From Streptomyces peucetius (lineage in GTDB: Bacteria > Actinomycetota > Actinomycetes > Streptomycetales > Streptomycetaceae), in the NCBI RefSeq assembly GCF_025854275.1, contig NZ_CP107567.1, forward strand, positions 4,960,001 through 5,024,000: a stretch of DNA of 64,000 nt, written 5' to 3'. The first letter of the stretch is position 1. The number at the start of each line of letters is the position of its first letter. The position numbers and the translations under genes were made by a program. Of the stretch, positions 15,839-24,210 are shown one piece after another. Below the pieces are notes generated by a model, which did no database searches, had not been told where the DNA came from, and worked only from the letters and a program-made list of their open reading frames with translations.

Positions 15839-16474
15839 ATGACGAGCCCCCAGCAGCCAGCGCCCCCCACCGACAGCGAACGGGTCTTCCGCTCGAACGC
15901 CGGAATGGCGGGCGGTGCGCTGCTGCTCGCGCTCATGGGCTGGATGGTCGTCGACGCGGTCGTCGCCGGCGAGGGCCGGACGCCGTGGCTGGCTCTCGCC
16001 GGCACGCTCCTGGCGGCGCCGCTCGTCGTCGCCTTCACTCTCAGGCCCGCGGTGTTCGTCGGCGAGGACCGCATCCGGATCAGGAACCCGTTCCGCAGCA
16101 TCGTCCTGCCGTGGGGCACGGTGAGCGACGTACGGGCCTCGTACTCGAGCGAGATCTTCACGCAGAGCGGTACGAAGTACCAGCTGTGGGCGATCCCCGT
16201 CTCGCTGCGCAAGCGCAAGATCGCCGCGCGCAGGCAGGCACAGGCCGCCCACGACGACCCGCACGGCAGGACCTCCGTGCACGCCGACGTCGGCGACTCG
16301 AAGTCCCGGGTCGCGCCGACCGACCAGACCATCGCCGACCTGCGGGAACTGGCCGAACGCCGCTCGCACGCGCCGGAGGCGCAGGGCGAGCCGCAGATCC
16401 GCTGGGCGTACGAGGTGCTGGCCCCGGCGGCAGCCGGGGCGGTCTTGCTGGCGATCCTCCTGGCCACGGCCTGA
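15839..16474 (+). CDS. PH-domain-containing membrane protein
   Basis: 211 residues from the ATG at 15839. Two adjacent N-terminal membrane segments (AGGALLLALMGWMVVDAVVA and WLALAGTLLAAPLVVAFTL) are followed by a bacterial PH-like domain (RPAVFVGEDRIRIRNPFRSI, LPWGTVSDVRASYSSEIFT, YQLWAIPVSLRKRK). A linker and one C-terminal membrane segment (VLAPAAAGAVLLAILLATA) end the protein. Function unknown; such proteins are widespread in actinobacteria. Divergent from deoC with 111 bp between start codons. Confidence 0.8.
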   Translation: MTSPQQPAPPTDSERVFRSNAGMAGGALLLALMGWMVVDAVVAGEGRTPWLALAGTLLAAPLVVAFTLRPAVFVGEDRIRIRNPFRSIVLPWGTVSDVRASYSSEIFTQSGTKYQLWAIPVSLRKRKIAARRQAQAAHDDPHGRTSVHADVGDSKSRVAPTDQTIADLRELAERRSHAPEAQGEPQIRWAYEVLAPAAAGAVLLAILLATA

Positions 16475-16536
16475 CGCTTCCGGGGGCCTTGCGCTGTGCG
16501 CGGGCCGACTCCCTCGGCCTCCGGGTGCCGCTCCCA

Positions 16537-16607
16537 GGGCGTGTCCGGGACTGCTTTCCTCACCGCGCCTCGCGCGAGTCGCGGCGCCTCACGTCCCGGA
16601 CACGCCC
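16537..16607. repeat. Dispersed hairpin repeat, copy A
   Basis: Arms GGGCGTGTCCGGGA (16537-16550) and TCCCGGACACGCCC (16594-16607), perfect 14 bp, enclose a GC-rich loop containing CTGCTTTCC. The same element in inverse orientation occurs at 23417-23510. Situated between convergent genes, it could also end transcription. Confidence 0.7.
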
Positions 16608-16639
16608 ACTGCACGTCCGCCTGCCCCCGGCAGGGCCGT

Positions 16640-18289
16640 TCAGATGCCCGCCGCGGCGGCCAGGTCGCGCTTGACGGCCGCCAGTACCGCTGCCGCCCGT
16701 TCCCGCGCGGAGACCAGACCGCTCGCGTCGGCGACCGGCACCACGACCTCCAGGTAGCACTTCAGCTTCGGCTCCGTACCGCTCGGGCGCACGATCACAC
16801 GGGCCTTGAACTCACCCTCGAGGTAGTACCGCAGACCGTCGGTCGGCGGGAGCCTGTCCGTCCCCAGGGTCAGGTCCTCGGCGGTGGTCACCCGCAGCCC
16901 GGCCAGCTCCGTCGGCGGCTGCTCGCGCAGCGCCCGCATCGCGTTCGCGATGACGCTCAGGTCCTCGACCCGTACGGACAGCTGGTCGGTCGCGTGCAGC
17001 CCGTGCGCGACGGCGAGGTCGTCGAGGAGATCGCTGAGCGTACGGCCCTGTTCCTTGAGCTCGGAGACCAGCTCGGCGACGAGCAGTGCGGCCGTGATGC
17101 CGTCCTTGTCGCGCACGCCTTCGGGGTCGACGCAGTAGCCGAGCGCCTCCTCGTAGCCGTAGCGCAGGCCGTCGACGCGGGCGATCCACTTGAAACCGGT
17201 GAGGGTCTCCTCGTGTCCCAGGCCCGCCGCGTCGGCGATCCGGCCCAGGAGGGACGAGGACACGATCGACTCGGCGAAGACGCCGGTGGCGCCCTTGTGG
17301 ACCAGGTGCTCGGCGAGCAGCGCTCCGACCTCGTCGCCGCGGAGCATCCGCCAGCCCGCGTCCGTCGTGTCGTCGGGGACGGCGACGGCGCAGCGGTCGG
17401 CGTCCGGGTCGTTGGCGATGACCACGTCCGGGGCCACGGCACGGGCCGCCTCGAACGCCAGGTCCATCGCCCCGGGCTCCTCCGGGTTGGGGAAGGCCAC
17501 CGTGGGGAACGCGGGGTCGGGGTCGGCCTGTTCGGCGACCAGGGCCGGCGGCGGGAAGCCCGCCCGGTGGAAGGCGGCCGTCAGGACTTCCTTGCCGACG
17601 CCGTGCATGGCCGTGTAGACGATGCGGGCGGTACGGGGCGACCCGGCGGTCAGTACGGCGTCCGTCCGGGCCAGGTACGCGTCGACCACCTCGTCGCCGA
17701 GGGTCTGCCAGCCCTCGTCGGCGCGCGGGACGTCCTCGAGGCTGCGGATCGCGTCGATCTCGGCGGCGATCTCCGCGTCGGCCGGCGGCACGATCTGCGA
17801 ACCGTCGCCCAGATAGACCTTGTAGCCGTTGTCGCGCGGCGGGTTGTGGCTCGCGGTCACCTCGACACCGGCCACGGCCCCCAGCTGCCTTATGGCGAAG
17901 GCCAGTACGGGCGTGGGCAGCGGCCGCGGCAGCACGGCGGCGCGCAGGCCGGCGGCGACCATGACGGCGGCGGTGTCGCGGGCGAAGTCCTCGGACTTGT
18001 AGCGGGCGTCGTACCCGACGACGACGAGCCCGCCGCTCTGCCCCTTGGCCTTCAGATGGGCCGCGAGCCCGGCGGCCGCACGGATCACGACGGCCCGGTT
18101 CATCCGCATCGGCCCGGCCCCGAGCTCGCCGCGCAGCCCGGCGGTGCCGAACTGGAGCGTGCCGCTGAACCGGTCGGCCAGCGCGTCGAGGTCCTGCGCG
18201 TCGATGAGCTTGCCGAGTTCGTCCCGGGTCTCACTGTCGGGGTCCTCCGCGAGCCATGCCTTGGCCCGAGCGATGAGGTCCTGGTGCAC
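16640..18289 (-). CDS. Phosphohexomutase/phosphopentomutase (PMM/PGM family)
   Basis: 549 residues from the GTG at 18289; the much longer open frame upstream is repeat DNA. Alpha-D-phosphohexomutase superfamily: phospho-Ser147 in TASHNPP, metal loop DPDADR at 294-299, sugar loop with GYEEALGY and phosphate loop RPSGTEPK. Length and sequence style match the PGM2/phosphopentomutase group rather than bacterial ManB. Since purine nucleoside phosphorylase lies upstream on the same strand and deoC is nearby, conversion of (deoxy)ribose-1-P to the 5-phosphate is a sensible role, but phosphomannomutase activity cannot be excluded. Confidence 0.85.
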   Translation of the reverse strand: MHQDLIARAKAWLAEDPDSETRDELGKLIDAQDLDALADRFSGTLQFGTAGLRGELGAGPMRMNRAVVIRAAAGLAAHLKAKGQSGGLVVVGYDARYKSEDFARDTAAVMVAAGLRAAVLPRPLPTPVLAFAIRQLGAVAGVEVTASHNPPRDNGYKVYLGDGSQIVPPADAEIAAEIDAIRSLEDVPRADEGWQTLGDEVVDAYLARTDAVLTAGSPRTARIVYTAMHGVGKEVLTAAFHRAGFPPPALVAEQADPDPAFPTVAFPNPEEPGAMDLAFEAARAVAPDVVIANDPDADRCAVAVPDDTTDAGWRMLRGDEVGALLAEHLVHKGATGVFAESIVSSSLLGRIADAAGLGHEETLTGFKWIARVDGLRYGYEEALGYCVDPEGVRDKDGITAALLVAELVSELKEQGRTLSDLLDDLAVAHGLHATDQLSVRVEDLSVIANAMRALREQPPTELAGLRVTTAEDLTLGTDRLPPTDGLRYYLEGEFKARVIVRPSGTEPKLKCYLEVVVPVADASGLVSARERAAAVLAAVKRDLAAAAGI

Positions 18290-18479
18290 GGTTGATCCGC
18301 CTCTCGTCTCTGCGTGTGTCGAGTGTGCGCGGTGGGCGGGGGAGTGTCCCGCATTCGCCACGGGGGCGTGTGGGCGCGGCGGGCGCGTGGCCGTTCCCCC
18401 TCCCGCCCCTTCCCGAAACCGGGGCCCGCCCCGGCCCCCGGTCCGCCCTGCGGGCGGCGTTCGGGGCTCCGCCCCGGGC

Positions 18480-18840
18480 CCCGGTCTGCCCTGCGGGCGG
18501 TGTTCGGGGTTCCGCCCGCGGACCTGTGCCGCCCTGCGGTACCGGGTTCCGCCCCGGGCCTCGGTCTGCCCTGCGGGCGGTGTTCGGGGTTCCGCCCGCG
18601 GACCTGTGCCGCCCTGCGGTACCGGGCTCCGCCCCGGGCCCCGGACTGCCCTGCGGGCGGTGTTCGGGGTTCCGCCCGCGGACCTGTGCCGCCCTGCGGT
18701 ACCGGGTTCGGCCCCGGGCCTCGGTCTGCCCTGCGGGCGGTGTTCGGGGTTCCGCCCGCGGACCTGTGCCGCCCTGCGGTACCGGGCTCCGCCCCGGCCC
18801 CGGTCCGCCCTCCGGACGGAGTTCCGGGCTCCGTTCGGGG
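18480..18840. repeat. 80-bp tandem repeat array, about four copies
   Basis: The segment TGTTCGGGGTTCCGCCCGCG recurs at exactly 18501, 18581, 18661 and 18741. Around it lies a unit with CTGCGGTACCGGG and TCTGCCCTGCGGGCGG. Degenerate half copies flank both sides (about 18420-18480 and 18800-18840). The 80-bp period is not a multiple of three and no credible gene crosses it. It fills most of the 813-bp gap between the mutase and PNP genes. Confidence 0.85.
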
Positions 18841-18879
18841 GGCTCCGCCCCGGGCCCCGGTACCGCGCTGCGCGCGGTG

Positions 18880-19064
18880 GCCTCAATCGCCGGCCGGGCT
18901 TGATGTGCCGCTGCGCGGCACACCAGCCCGCCGGGCGGGAGCGAAATACAGCCCCGCTGGGGGTCCCTGGCACGGCCGCCAGGCCGTAGGGGGAGTTTGA
19001 GGCGCCGGGTTCGGGGCGGAGCCCGACAAGACGGGCAAGTTCAGCCCCGCCGGCGATTGAGGCG
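18880..19064. repeat. Pair of inverted GCCTCAATCGCCGGCGGGGCT elements
   Basis: One copy (18880-18900) reads forward and one (19042-19064) reads as its complement, with a GGCCGCCAGGCCGTAGGGGG module between. The same modules recur at 23.3, 29.1 and 35.5-36.1 kb. No gene seen in this gap. Confidence 0.75.
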
Positions 19065-19102
19065 CAGCGGTCCGGGGGCGGAGCCACCGGACCGCGGGTG
19101 GG

Positions 19103-19933
19103 TCAGATGCGGTCCAGGACCCTCGTCAGCAGCGCCCCCATCCGCGCCGCCGAATCCCGCCCCGCCTGCAGCACTTCCTCGTGGTTCAGCGGCTCGCCCG
19201 ACAGTCCCGCCGCCAGGTTGGTGACCAGGGAGATGCCGAGCACCTCCGCGCCCGCCTCGCGTGCGGCGATCGCCTCCAGGACCGTGGACATGCCGACCAG
19301 GTCGCCGCCGAGCACGCGAACCATGTTGATCTCGGCCGGGGTCTCGTAGTGCGGGCCGGGGAACTGGACGTACACGCCCTCCTCGAGCGTGTCGTCCACC
19401 TCCTTGCACAGGGCCCGCAGGCGCGGCGAGTAGAGGTCCGTCAGGTCGACGAAGTTCGCGCCGATGATCGGCGACGCCGCCGTCAGGTTGATGTGGTCCC
19501 TGATCAGTACCGGTTGTCCCGGGCGCATGCCCTCGCGCAGACCGCCGCAGCCGTTGGTGAGGATGACGGTCTTGCAGCCGGCGGCGACCGCGGTGCGCAC
19601 GCCGTGGGAGACGGCGGAGACGCCGCGGCCCTCGTAGAAGTGCGTACGGCCGAGGAAGACGAGCGCGCGCTTCTGGCCGATGCGGTACGAGCGGATCTTG
19701 CCGCCGTGGCCCTCGACCGCCGGCGGCGGGAAGCCGGGCAGCTCGGTGACGGGGAACTCGGCCTCGGGGGCGCCGAGCGCGTCGACGGCCGGAGCCCAGC
19801 CGGAGCCCATCACCAGTGCGACGTCGTGGGTCTCGGTGCCCGTCAGCTCGCGCAGGCGTGCGGCGGCGGCGTCGGCCGCGGCGTGGGGGTCGGCGAGTGC
19901 GCCGACGAGGTCCGGATTCACAGATGCGTTCAC
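19103..19933 (-). CDS. Purine nucleoside phosphorylase (trimeric type)
   Basis: 276 residues from the GTG at 19933. It phosphorolyses (deoxy)inosine and (deoxy)guanosine to base plus (deoxy)ribose-1-phosphate. Trimeric PNP motifs: phosphate loop GSGW (43-46), His76 in [20 protein letters not shown], Glu197 in [11 protein letters not shown], Met215 in GMSTVLE and Asn239 in VTNLAAG. The upstream region carries operator copy 3, tying the gene to adenosine deaminase and deoC. The mutase gene follows on the same strand, but 813 bp of repeats intervene, so co-transcription is uncertain. Confidence 0.93.
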   Translation of the reverse strand: MNASVNPDLVGALADPHAAADAAAARLRELTGTETHDVALVMGSGWAPAVDALGAPEAEFPVTELPGFPPPAVEGHGGKIRSYRIGQKRALVFLGRTHFYEGRGVSAVSHGVRTAVAAGCKTVILTNGCGGLREGMRPGQPVLIRDHINLTAASPIIGANFVDLTDLYSPRLRALCKEVDDTLEEGVYVQFPGPHYETPAEINMVRVLGGDLVGMSTVLEAIAAREAGAEVLGISLVTNLAAGLSGEPLNHEEVLQAGRDSAARMGALLTRVLDRI

Positions 19934-19958
19934 GCGGATGAGGGTAACCCGTGAAGTC

Positions 19959-19970
19959 CTACGCGCGTAG
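19959..19970. promoter_or_regulatory. Operator palindrome CTACGCGCGTAG, copy 3 (PNP)
   Basis: Perfect 12-bp palindrome 26-37 nt before the PNP GTG start, overlapping the presumed core promoter on the minus strand. Confidence 0.75.
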
Positions 19971-20054
19971 ATGACGCAGCCGACGGTCTTCGGATCGTTG
20001 TCTTGTCGTTTCCGACGAACAGCGCGACCCCGCGCCCGGCGGCCCCCGCCGGTG

Positions 20055-20492
20055 TCAGCAGGGGCGCTTGCGGAGCTCCATCACATAGTCGTGCGGCGCG
20101 CCCGCCGACTCCGCGGCGTCCGCGATCTCGCCGAGGTAGCGGGCGGACGGGAAACCGCCCTCGTAGGCGTTCAGTACGTACACCCAGGCCGCCTCCTCGC
20201 CGTCCAGCGTGGCGACCCGGACCCGCATCCGCCGGTATATGTCGAGACCGACGCCCTCCCAGCGGTCCATCGAGTCCTCGTCCATCGGCGCGATGTCGTA
20301 CAGCGCGACGAAGACCTGCGAGCGCGGCGCCTCCACGATCGTGGCCAGCGCTCCTTCCCAGCCCATCTGCTCGCCGCCGAAGGTCAGCCGCCAGCCGTTG
20401 AGCCAGCCGGTGCCGCGCAGCGGTGAGTGCGGTGCGCGGCGGGACATCAGCCGCGCGTCGAGGTTGCCGGCGTACGCGGCGTAGAGCGACAT
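20055..20492 (-). CDS. Gamma-glutamylcyclotransferase-like protein
   Basis: 145 residues from the ATG at 20492. The GGCT/AIG2 fold is suggested by the N-terminal substrate loop YAAYAGNLD (family YGSN position) with [17 protein letters not shown], and by the acidic residue in [24 protein letters not shown]. The central region [19 protein letters not shown] and [14 protein letters not shown] also fits. Such enzymes release 5-oxoproline from gamma-glutamyl amines or peptides; the actual substrate is unknown. It is divergent from the flavoprotein gene at 20728 over a 235-bp region. Confidence 0.8.
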   Translation of the reverse strand: MSLYAAYAGNLDARLMSRRAPHSPLRGTGWLNGWRLTFGGEQMGWEGALATIVEAPRSQVFVALYDIAPMDEDSMDRWEGVGLDIYRRMRVRVATLDGEEAAWVYVLNAYEGGFPSARYLGEIADAAESAGAPHDYVMELRKRPC

Positions 20493-20727
20493 GGGGTCGA
20501 GGGTACGGGAGGGCGGCCGAGGACCGCCCGCGCCGCGTGGTGCGGCGGGGCCGGACGGTACTGGACATGCCAACCCTGGTGGTCGGGGCCCTATGGAGCC
20601 CCCGAGGGGAGAACGCCTGAACGATGCGGGACAATGAAGTACGTACTGCATGCCACCGGGGGCGTCCCCGGTACCCCGGCAGAGCGGGCAGGCAGGCCGG
20701 GATCGACAATGCGAGGCGGACTTTTTC

Positions 20728-22167
20728 GTGACCCGGATCGTGATCATCGGCGGCGGACCCGGAGGGTATGAGGCGGCCCTGGTGGCCGCTCAGCTCGGTG
20801 CGGAGGTGACCGTCGTCGACTGCGACGGGCTGGGCGGGGCGTCGGTGCTGACCGACTGCGTACCGTCGAAGACCCTCATCGCAACCGCTGAAGTCATGAC
20901 GACCTTCGACTCCTCCTACCAGGAGCTCGGCATCATCGTGGCCGACGACACCCCGCACATCGAGCAGGCGGCCCGGGTCGTCGGCGTCGACCTGGGCAAG
21001 GTCAACCGGCGTGTGAAGCGCCTCGCGCTCGCCCAGTCCCACGACATCACCGCCTCCGTCACCCGGGCCGGCGCGCGTGTCGTGCGGGGCCGCGGCCGGC
21101 TGGACGGTCAGCAGGCGACGGACGGCTCCCGCAAGGTGATCGTGCGCGCGGCCGACGGCACGGAGGAGACGATCGTCGCGGACGCCGTGCTGATCGCGAC
21201 CGGCGGTCACCCGCGGGAGATCCCCGACGCCAAGCCCGACGGCGAGCGCATCCTCAACTGGACGCAGGTGTACGACCTGGACGAGCTCCCCGAGGAGCTC
21301 ATCGTGGTCGGCTCCGGTGTCACCGGCGCCGAGTTCGCGGGTGCGTACCAGGCGCTCGGCTCGCGGGTCACCCTCGTCTCCTCCCGTGACCGCGTGCTGC
21401 CCGGCGAGGACCCGGACGCGGCCGCGGTCCTCGAGGAGGTCTTCCGCCGCCGGGGCATGAACGTCATGGCCCGCTCCCGCGCCGAGTCCGCGAAGCGCGT
21501 CGGCGACCGGGTGGAGGTCACGCTCTCCGACGGCCGCGTCATCTCCGGCACGCACTGCCTGATGGCCGTCGGCGCCGTCCCGAACACCGCGGGGATGGGC
21601 CTGGAGGAGGCGGGCGTCAGGCTCAAGGACTCGGGCCACATCCGGACCGACCGGGTGTCCCGTACGTCGGCGCCCGGCGTGTACGCGGCCGGTGACGTCA
21701 CCGGCATCTTCGCCCTCGCGTCGGTCGCGGCGATGCAGGGCCGTATCGCGATGTACCACTTCCTCGGCGACGCGGTGGCCCCGCTGAACCTGAAGACCGT
21801 GTCGGCCAACGTCTTCACCGACCCCGAGATCGCGACGGTCGGCTACAGCCAGGCCGACGTCGACGCCGGGAAGATCGACGCCCGCGTCGTCAAGCTGCCG
21901 CTGCTGCGCAACCCGCGCGCCAAGATGCAGGGCATCAGGGACGGCTTCGTCAAGATCTTCTGCCGGCCGGGCACGGGCATCGTGGTCGGCGGCGTGGTCG
22001 TGTCGCCACGTGCTTCGGAACTGATCCACCCCATCTCGATCGCGGTCGACAACAACCTGACGGTCGAACAGATCGCAAACGCCTTCACGGTCTACCCGTC
22101 TCTGTCGGGCTCGATCGCCGAGGTGGCACGCCAGTTGCACACCCGGAAGGCGGCGGGCGAAGCGTAA
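20728..22167 (+). CDS. NAD(P)H-quinone dehydrogenase, LpdA-like flavoprotein
   Basis: 479 residues from the GTG at 20728. Pyridine nucleotide-disulfide oxidoreductase fold: FAD motif IVIIGGGPGGYEAAL, NAD motif IVVGSGVTGAEFAG, second FAD motif GVYAAGDVTG and a dimerisation domain. The redox disulfide is lost: where lipoamide dehydrogenases have C-x4-C this protein has Ser39 and Cys44 (GGASVLTDCVPSK). The C-terminal His-Glu dyad reads TVYPSLSGSIAE without the His. Mycobacterial LpdA (Rv3303c) has a similar defect and acts as a quinone reductase, which is the likely activity here. A strong terminator follows. Confidence 0.88.
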   Translation: MTRIVIIGGGPGGYEAALVAAQLGAEVTVVDCDGLGGASVLTDCVPSKTLIATAEVMTTFDSSYQELGIIVADDTPHIEQAARVVGVDLGKVNRRVKRLALAQSHDITASVTRAGARVVRGRGRLDGQQATDGSRKVIVRAADGTEETIVADAVLIATGGHPREIPDAKPDGERILNWTQVYDLDELPEELIVVGSGVTGAEFAGAYQALGSRVTLVSSRDRVLPGEDPDAAAVLEEVFRRRGMNVMARSRAESAKRVGDRVEVTLSDGRVISGTHCLMAVGAVPNTAGMGLEEAGVRLKDSGHIRTDRVSRTSAPGVYAAGDVTGIFALASVAAMQGRIAMYHFLGDAVAPLNLKTVSANVFTDPEIATVGYSQADVDAGKIDARVVKLPLLRNPRAKMQGIRDGFVKIFCRPGTGIVVGGVVVSPRASELIHPISIAVDNNLTVEQIANAFTVYPSLSGSIAEVARQLHTRKAAGEA

Positions 22168-22208
22168 AACCGGCGAACTCCGGGCACTCCGCCCGGGAGC
22201 CGATCAAC

Positions 22209-22242
22209 TAAGAGGCCGCCTATACCACTTGGCGGCCTCTTA
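22209..22242 (+). terminator. Hairpin terminator with A/U ends
   Basis: TAAGAGGCCGCC / GGCGGCCTCTTA, perfect 12-bp stem with a 10-nt loop, 41 nt after the flavoprotein stop. Confidence 0.85.
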
Positions 22243-22278
22243 AGTGCGCAATTTCCGCTATCCAGCGCATAGAGCTGA

Positions 22279-22310
22279 AAACTGACGAGCGGTGGGGTTA
22301 CTGTCAGTTT
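22279..22310. promoter_or_regulatory. Dyad upstream of the DeoR gene
   Basis: AAACTGAC-N16-GTCAGTTT, perfect 8-bp arms (GAAAACTGAC and GTCAGTTTC when flanks are included), immediately before the GTG start. A/T-rich for this genome and placed over the promoter: probably the autoregulatory operator of the DeoR protein. Confidence 0.6.
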
Positions 22311-22311
22311 C

Positions 22312-23238
22312 GTGTTCGCTGCAGAACGTCGTCAGTTGATCCTCGAAATGGTGCGTGCCAACGGTGCCGTGTCGCTCCGTGAGCTCGCCCGCGTCGTCCA
22401 GACCTCAGAAGTGACCGTACGGCGTGACGTGCGGGCACTGGAGGCAGAAGGACTCCTCGACCGCCGGCACGGCGGTGCGGTACTGCCGGGCGGTTTCACC
22501 CGCGAATCCGGCTTCCCGCAGAAATCCCTGTCCGCGACCGCCGAGAAGACGGCCATCGCCGATCTCGCGGCGGCCCTCGTCGAGGAGGGCGAGGCCATCG
22601 TGGTCGGCGCCGGCACGACGACGCAGGAGCTGGCACGCCGGCTCGCGCGCGTCCCCGGCCTGACCGTGGTCACCAACTCCCTGCTGGTCGCCCAGGCCCT
22701 CGCCCACGCCAACCGGGTCGAAGTCGTGATGACGGGCGGTACTTTGCGCGGCTCCAACTACGCGCTGGTCGGGAGCGGCGCGGAGCAGTCCCTCCAGGGC
22801 CTGCGGGTCTCCCGCGCGTTCCTGTCCGGGAGCGGGCTCACGGCCGAGCGCGGCCTGTCCACGTCCAACATGCTCTCCGCGAGCGTGGACCGGGCGCTGG
22901 TGCAGGCGGCGGCCGAGGTCGTGGTCCTGGCCGACCACACCAAGCTCGGTACGGACACGATGTTCCAGACCGTGCCCACCGATGTGATCACGCGCCTCGT
23001 GACGGACGAGCCGCCGGCGCACGACGAACGGGCGGCGACGGAGCTGCAGGCGCTGGCGGACCAGGGCGTGCAGATCGCGGTCGCGGGGGCGGGCGCGGCC
23101 GCGGCGGTGCCGCGGCAGGAGGTGCCGCTGCCGGGGCAGCGGCGCACCCGGGCGGGCCTGCGCAGCACGGCGGGCGCGCTCACACCGGACCCGCTCCCGG
23201 ACCGCCCGGCCCGGGTCGCGGACCTCCGCCGCCGCTGA
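22312..23238 (+). CDS. DeoR-family transcriptional regulator
   Basis: 308 residues from the GTG at 22312. N-terminal DeoR HTH: AERRQLILEMVRANGAVSLR and VTVRRDVRALEAEGLLDRRHGGAV. The sensor domain has the isomerase-like fold typical of DeoR: VVGAGTTTQELARRL, VVTNSLLVAQAL, VMTGGTLRGSNYALVGS, VVLADHTKLG. The last ~60 residues are an unusual Pro/Arg-rich tail. The ligand is usually a phosphorylated sugar or nucleotide intermediate. It lies 2.3 kb from PNP and is the only DeoR protein in the window, so it is one candidate for binding CTACGCGCGTAG; its own dyad (22279-22310) has a different sequence, which argues against that. Confidence 0.88.
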   Translation: MFAAERRQLILEMVRANGAVSLRELARVVQTSEVTVRRDVRALEAEGLLDRRHGGAVLPGGFTRESGFPQKSLSATAEKTAIADLAAALVEEGEAIVVGAGTTTQELARRLARVPGLTVVTNSLLVAQALAHANRVEVVMTGGTLRGSNYALVGSGAEQSLQGLRVSRAFLSGSGLTAERGLSTSNMLSASVDRALVQAAAEVVVLADHTKLGTDTMFQTVPTDVITRLVTDEPPAHDERAATELQALADQGVQIAVAGAGAAAAVPRQEVPLPGQRRTRAGLRSTAGALTPDPLPDRPARVADLRRR

Positions 23239-23246
23239 GGTTGCGC

Positions 23247-23371
23247 CGACGGCCGGTCTTGTCGGGGCTCTGCCCCGAGTCCCGCGCCTCAATCGCCGGC
23301 GGGGCTGGGTGTGGCCGGGGTTGTCGGGGCTCCGCCCCGAGCCCCGCGCCTCAATCGCCGGCGGGGCTGGA
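23247..23371. repeat. Two tandem copies of the dispersed GC-rich element
   Basis: Two ~63-bp units, each of the form CTTGTCGGGGCTCTGCCCCG followed by GCGCCTCAATCGCCGGCGGGGCTGG. The same unit forms the long array at 35.6 kb. No coding signal. Confidence 0.8.
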
Positions 23372-23416
23372 GGTGCGGCGGGAGCGACGGCGTCGGCCTG
23401 GGGGGAGGGGGACGCG

Positions 23417-23510
23417 CAGGGGGCGTGTTCGGGACGTAAAGCGTCGTGAGACAGGGCGGGGCAGGTACGGGAAAGCAGTCCCGGGCATGCCCCCGGAGCG
23501 GCACCCGGAC
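23417..23510. repeat. Dispersed hairpin repeat, copy B
   Basis: Opposite orientation to copy A at 16537: GGGCGTGTTCGGGACGT..., then GGAAAGCAGTCCCGG(G)CATGCCC and GGAGCGGCACCCGG. The ends match copy A closely while the middle differs. The surrounding 387-bp gap (23239-23625) is otherwise empty. Confidence 0.7.
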
Positions 23511-23625
23511 GCCAAGCAACCCGGACCGGGCCGCGCCCGGGAACCTCCGGACCGGCCATGCTCGGGGGTGCGACCCGGGACGACCGGGCCACGCACGGAT
23601 ACGTGCCCGGCCGGGCACGGGAGCG

Positions 23626-24210
23626 TCAGGCCCGCAGGCCCCGCAGGGTCAGCGTCAGCAGGCGGTCCGCCAACTCCGCGTCGGCCGGATCCTGTTCCGC
23701 TGCGAGGGCGATCGCGTTCGTCAGCTGCATCAGATCGCCGATTGAGACGTCCGTACGGACCGTGCCGGACTCCTGCGCCCGGGCCAGGAGGCGTTCGCCG
23801 GCGTCGCGCAGCGGGACGCTGCATGCCGACAGGGCCGAGTTCTCGTCGTGGGACGCCGACATCAGCGCCCGGGCCAGACCGCGGTACTCACCCGCATGGG
23901 TGATGAGGGCCCGCAGCCATGTGACGAGCGCCGCGCACGGCTCCTCCGCGTCCGCCAGCTCGTGCGAGCGCCTCAGCAGGTCGGCCAGTGCCTCCTGGAA
24001 CACCGCGCTCATCATGGCGTGGCGGTTCGGGAAGTGGCGGTACAGGGTGCCGATGCCCACGCCCGAGCGGCGTGCGATCTCCTCGAGCGACGCGTCGGTG
24101 CCGCGTTCCGCGAACGCGGCCCGTGCCTCGGTCAGCAGTCGTTCGTAGTTACGGCGTGCGTCGGCGCGTTTGGGCCTCAAGTCGGTCACGTGGTCAAGGA
24201 TGCCGGACAT
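23626..24210 (-). CDS. TetR-family transcriptional regulator
   Basis: 194 residues from the ATG at 24210, whose A is shared with the stop of the preceding gene (TGATG), so translation is coupled. HTH region: NYERLLTEARAAFAERGTDA, SLEEIARRSGVGIGTLYRHFPNR. The ligand domain is the common actinobacterial YcdC/SbtR-like type (LITHAGEYRGLARALMSA). Third gene of a three-gene set (EACC1-like, membrane protein, TetR). A regulator at the end of an operon usually controls that operon. Confidence 0.9.
   Translation of the reverse strand: MSGILDHVTDLRPKRADARRNYERLLTEARAAFAERGTDASLEEIARRSGVGIGTLYRHFPNRHAMMSAVFQEALADLLRRSHELADAEEPCAALVTWLRALITHAGEYRGLARALMSASHDENSALSACSVPLRDAGERLLARAQESGTVRTDVSIGDLMQLTNAIALAAEQDPADAELADRLLTLTLRGLRA

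Noticed and set aside
18480..18840. Regular repeats considered as a CRISPR array
   Set aside because: Units are contiguous 80-bp tandem copies without unique spacers, and no cas genes are nearby.
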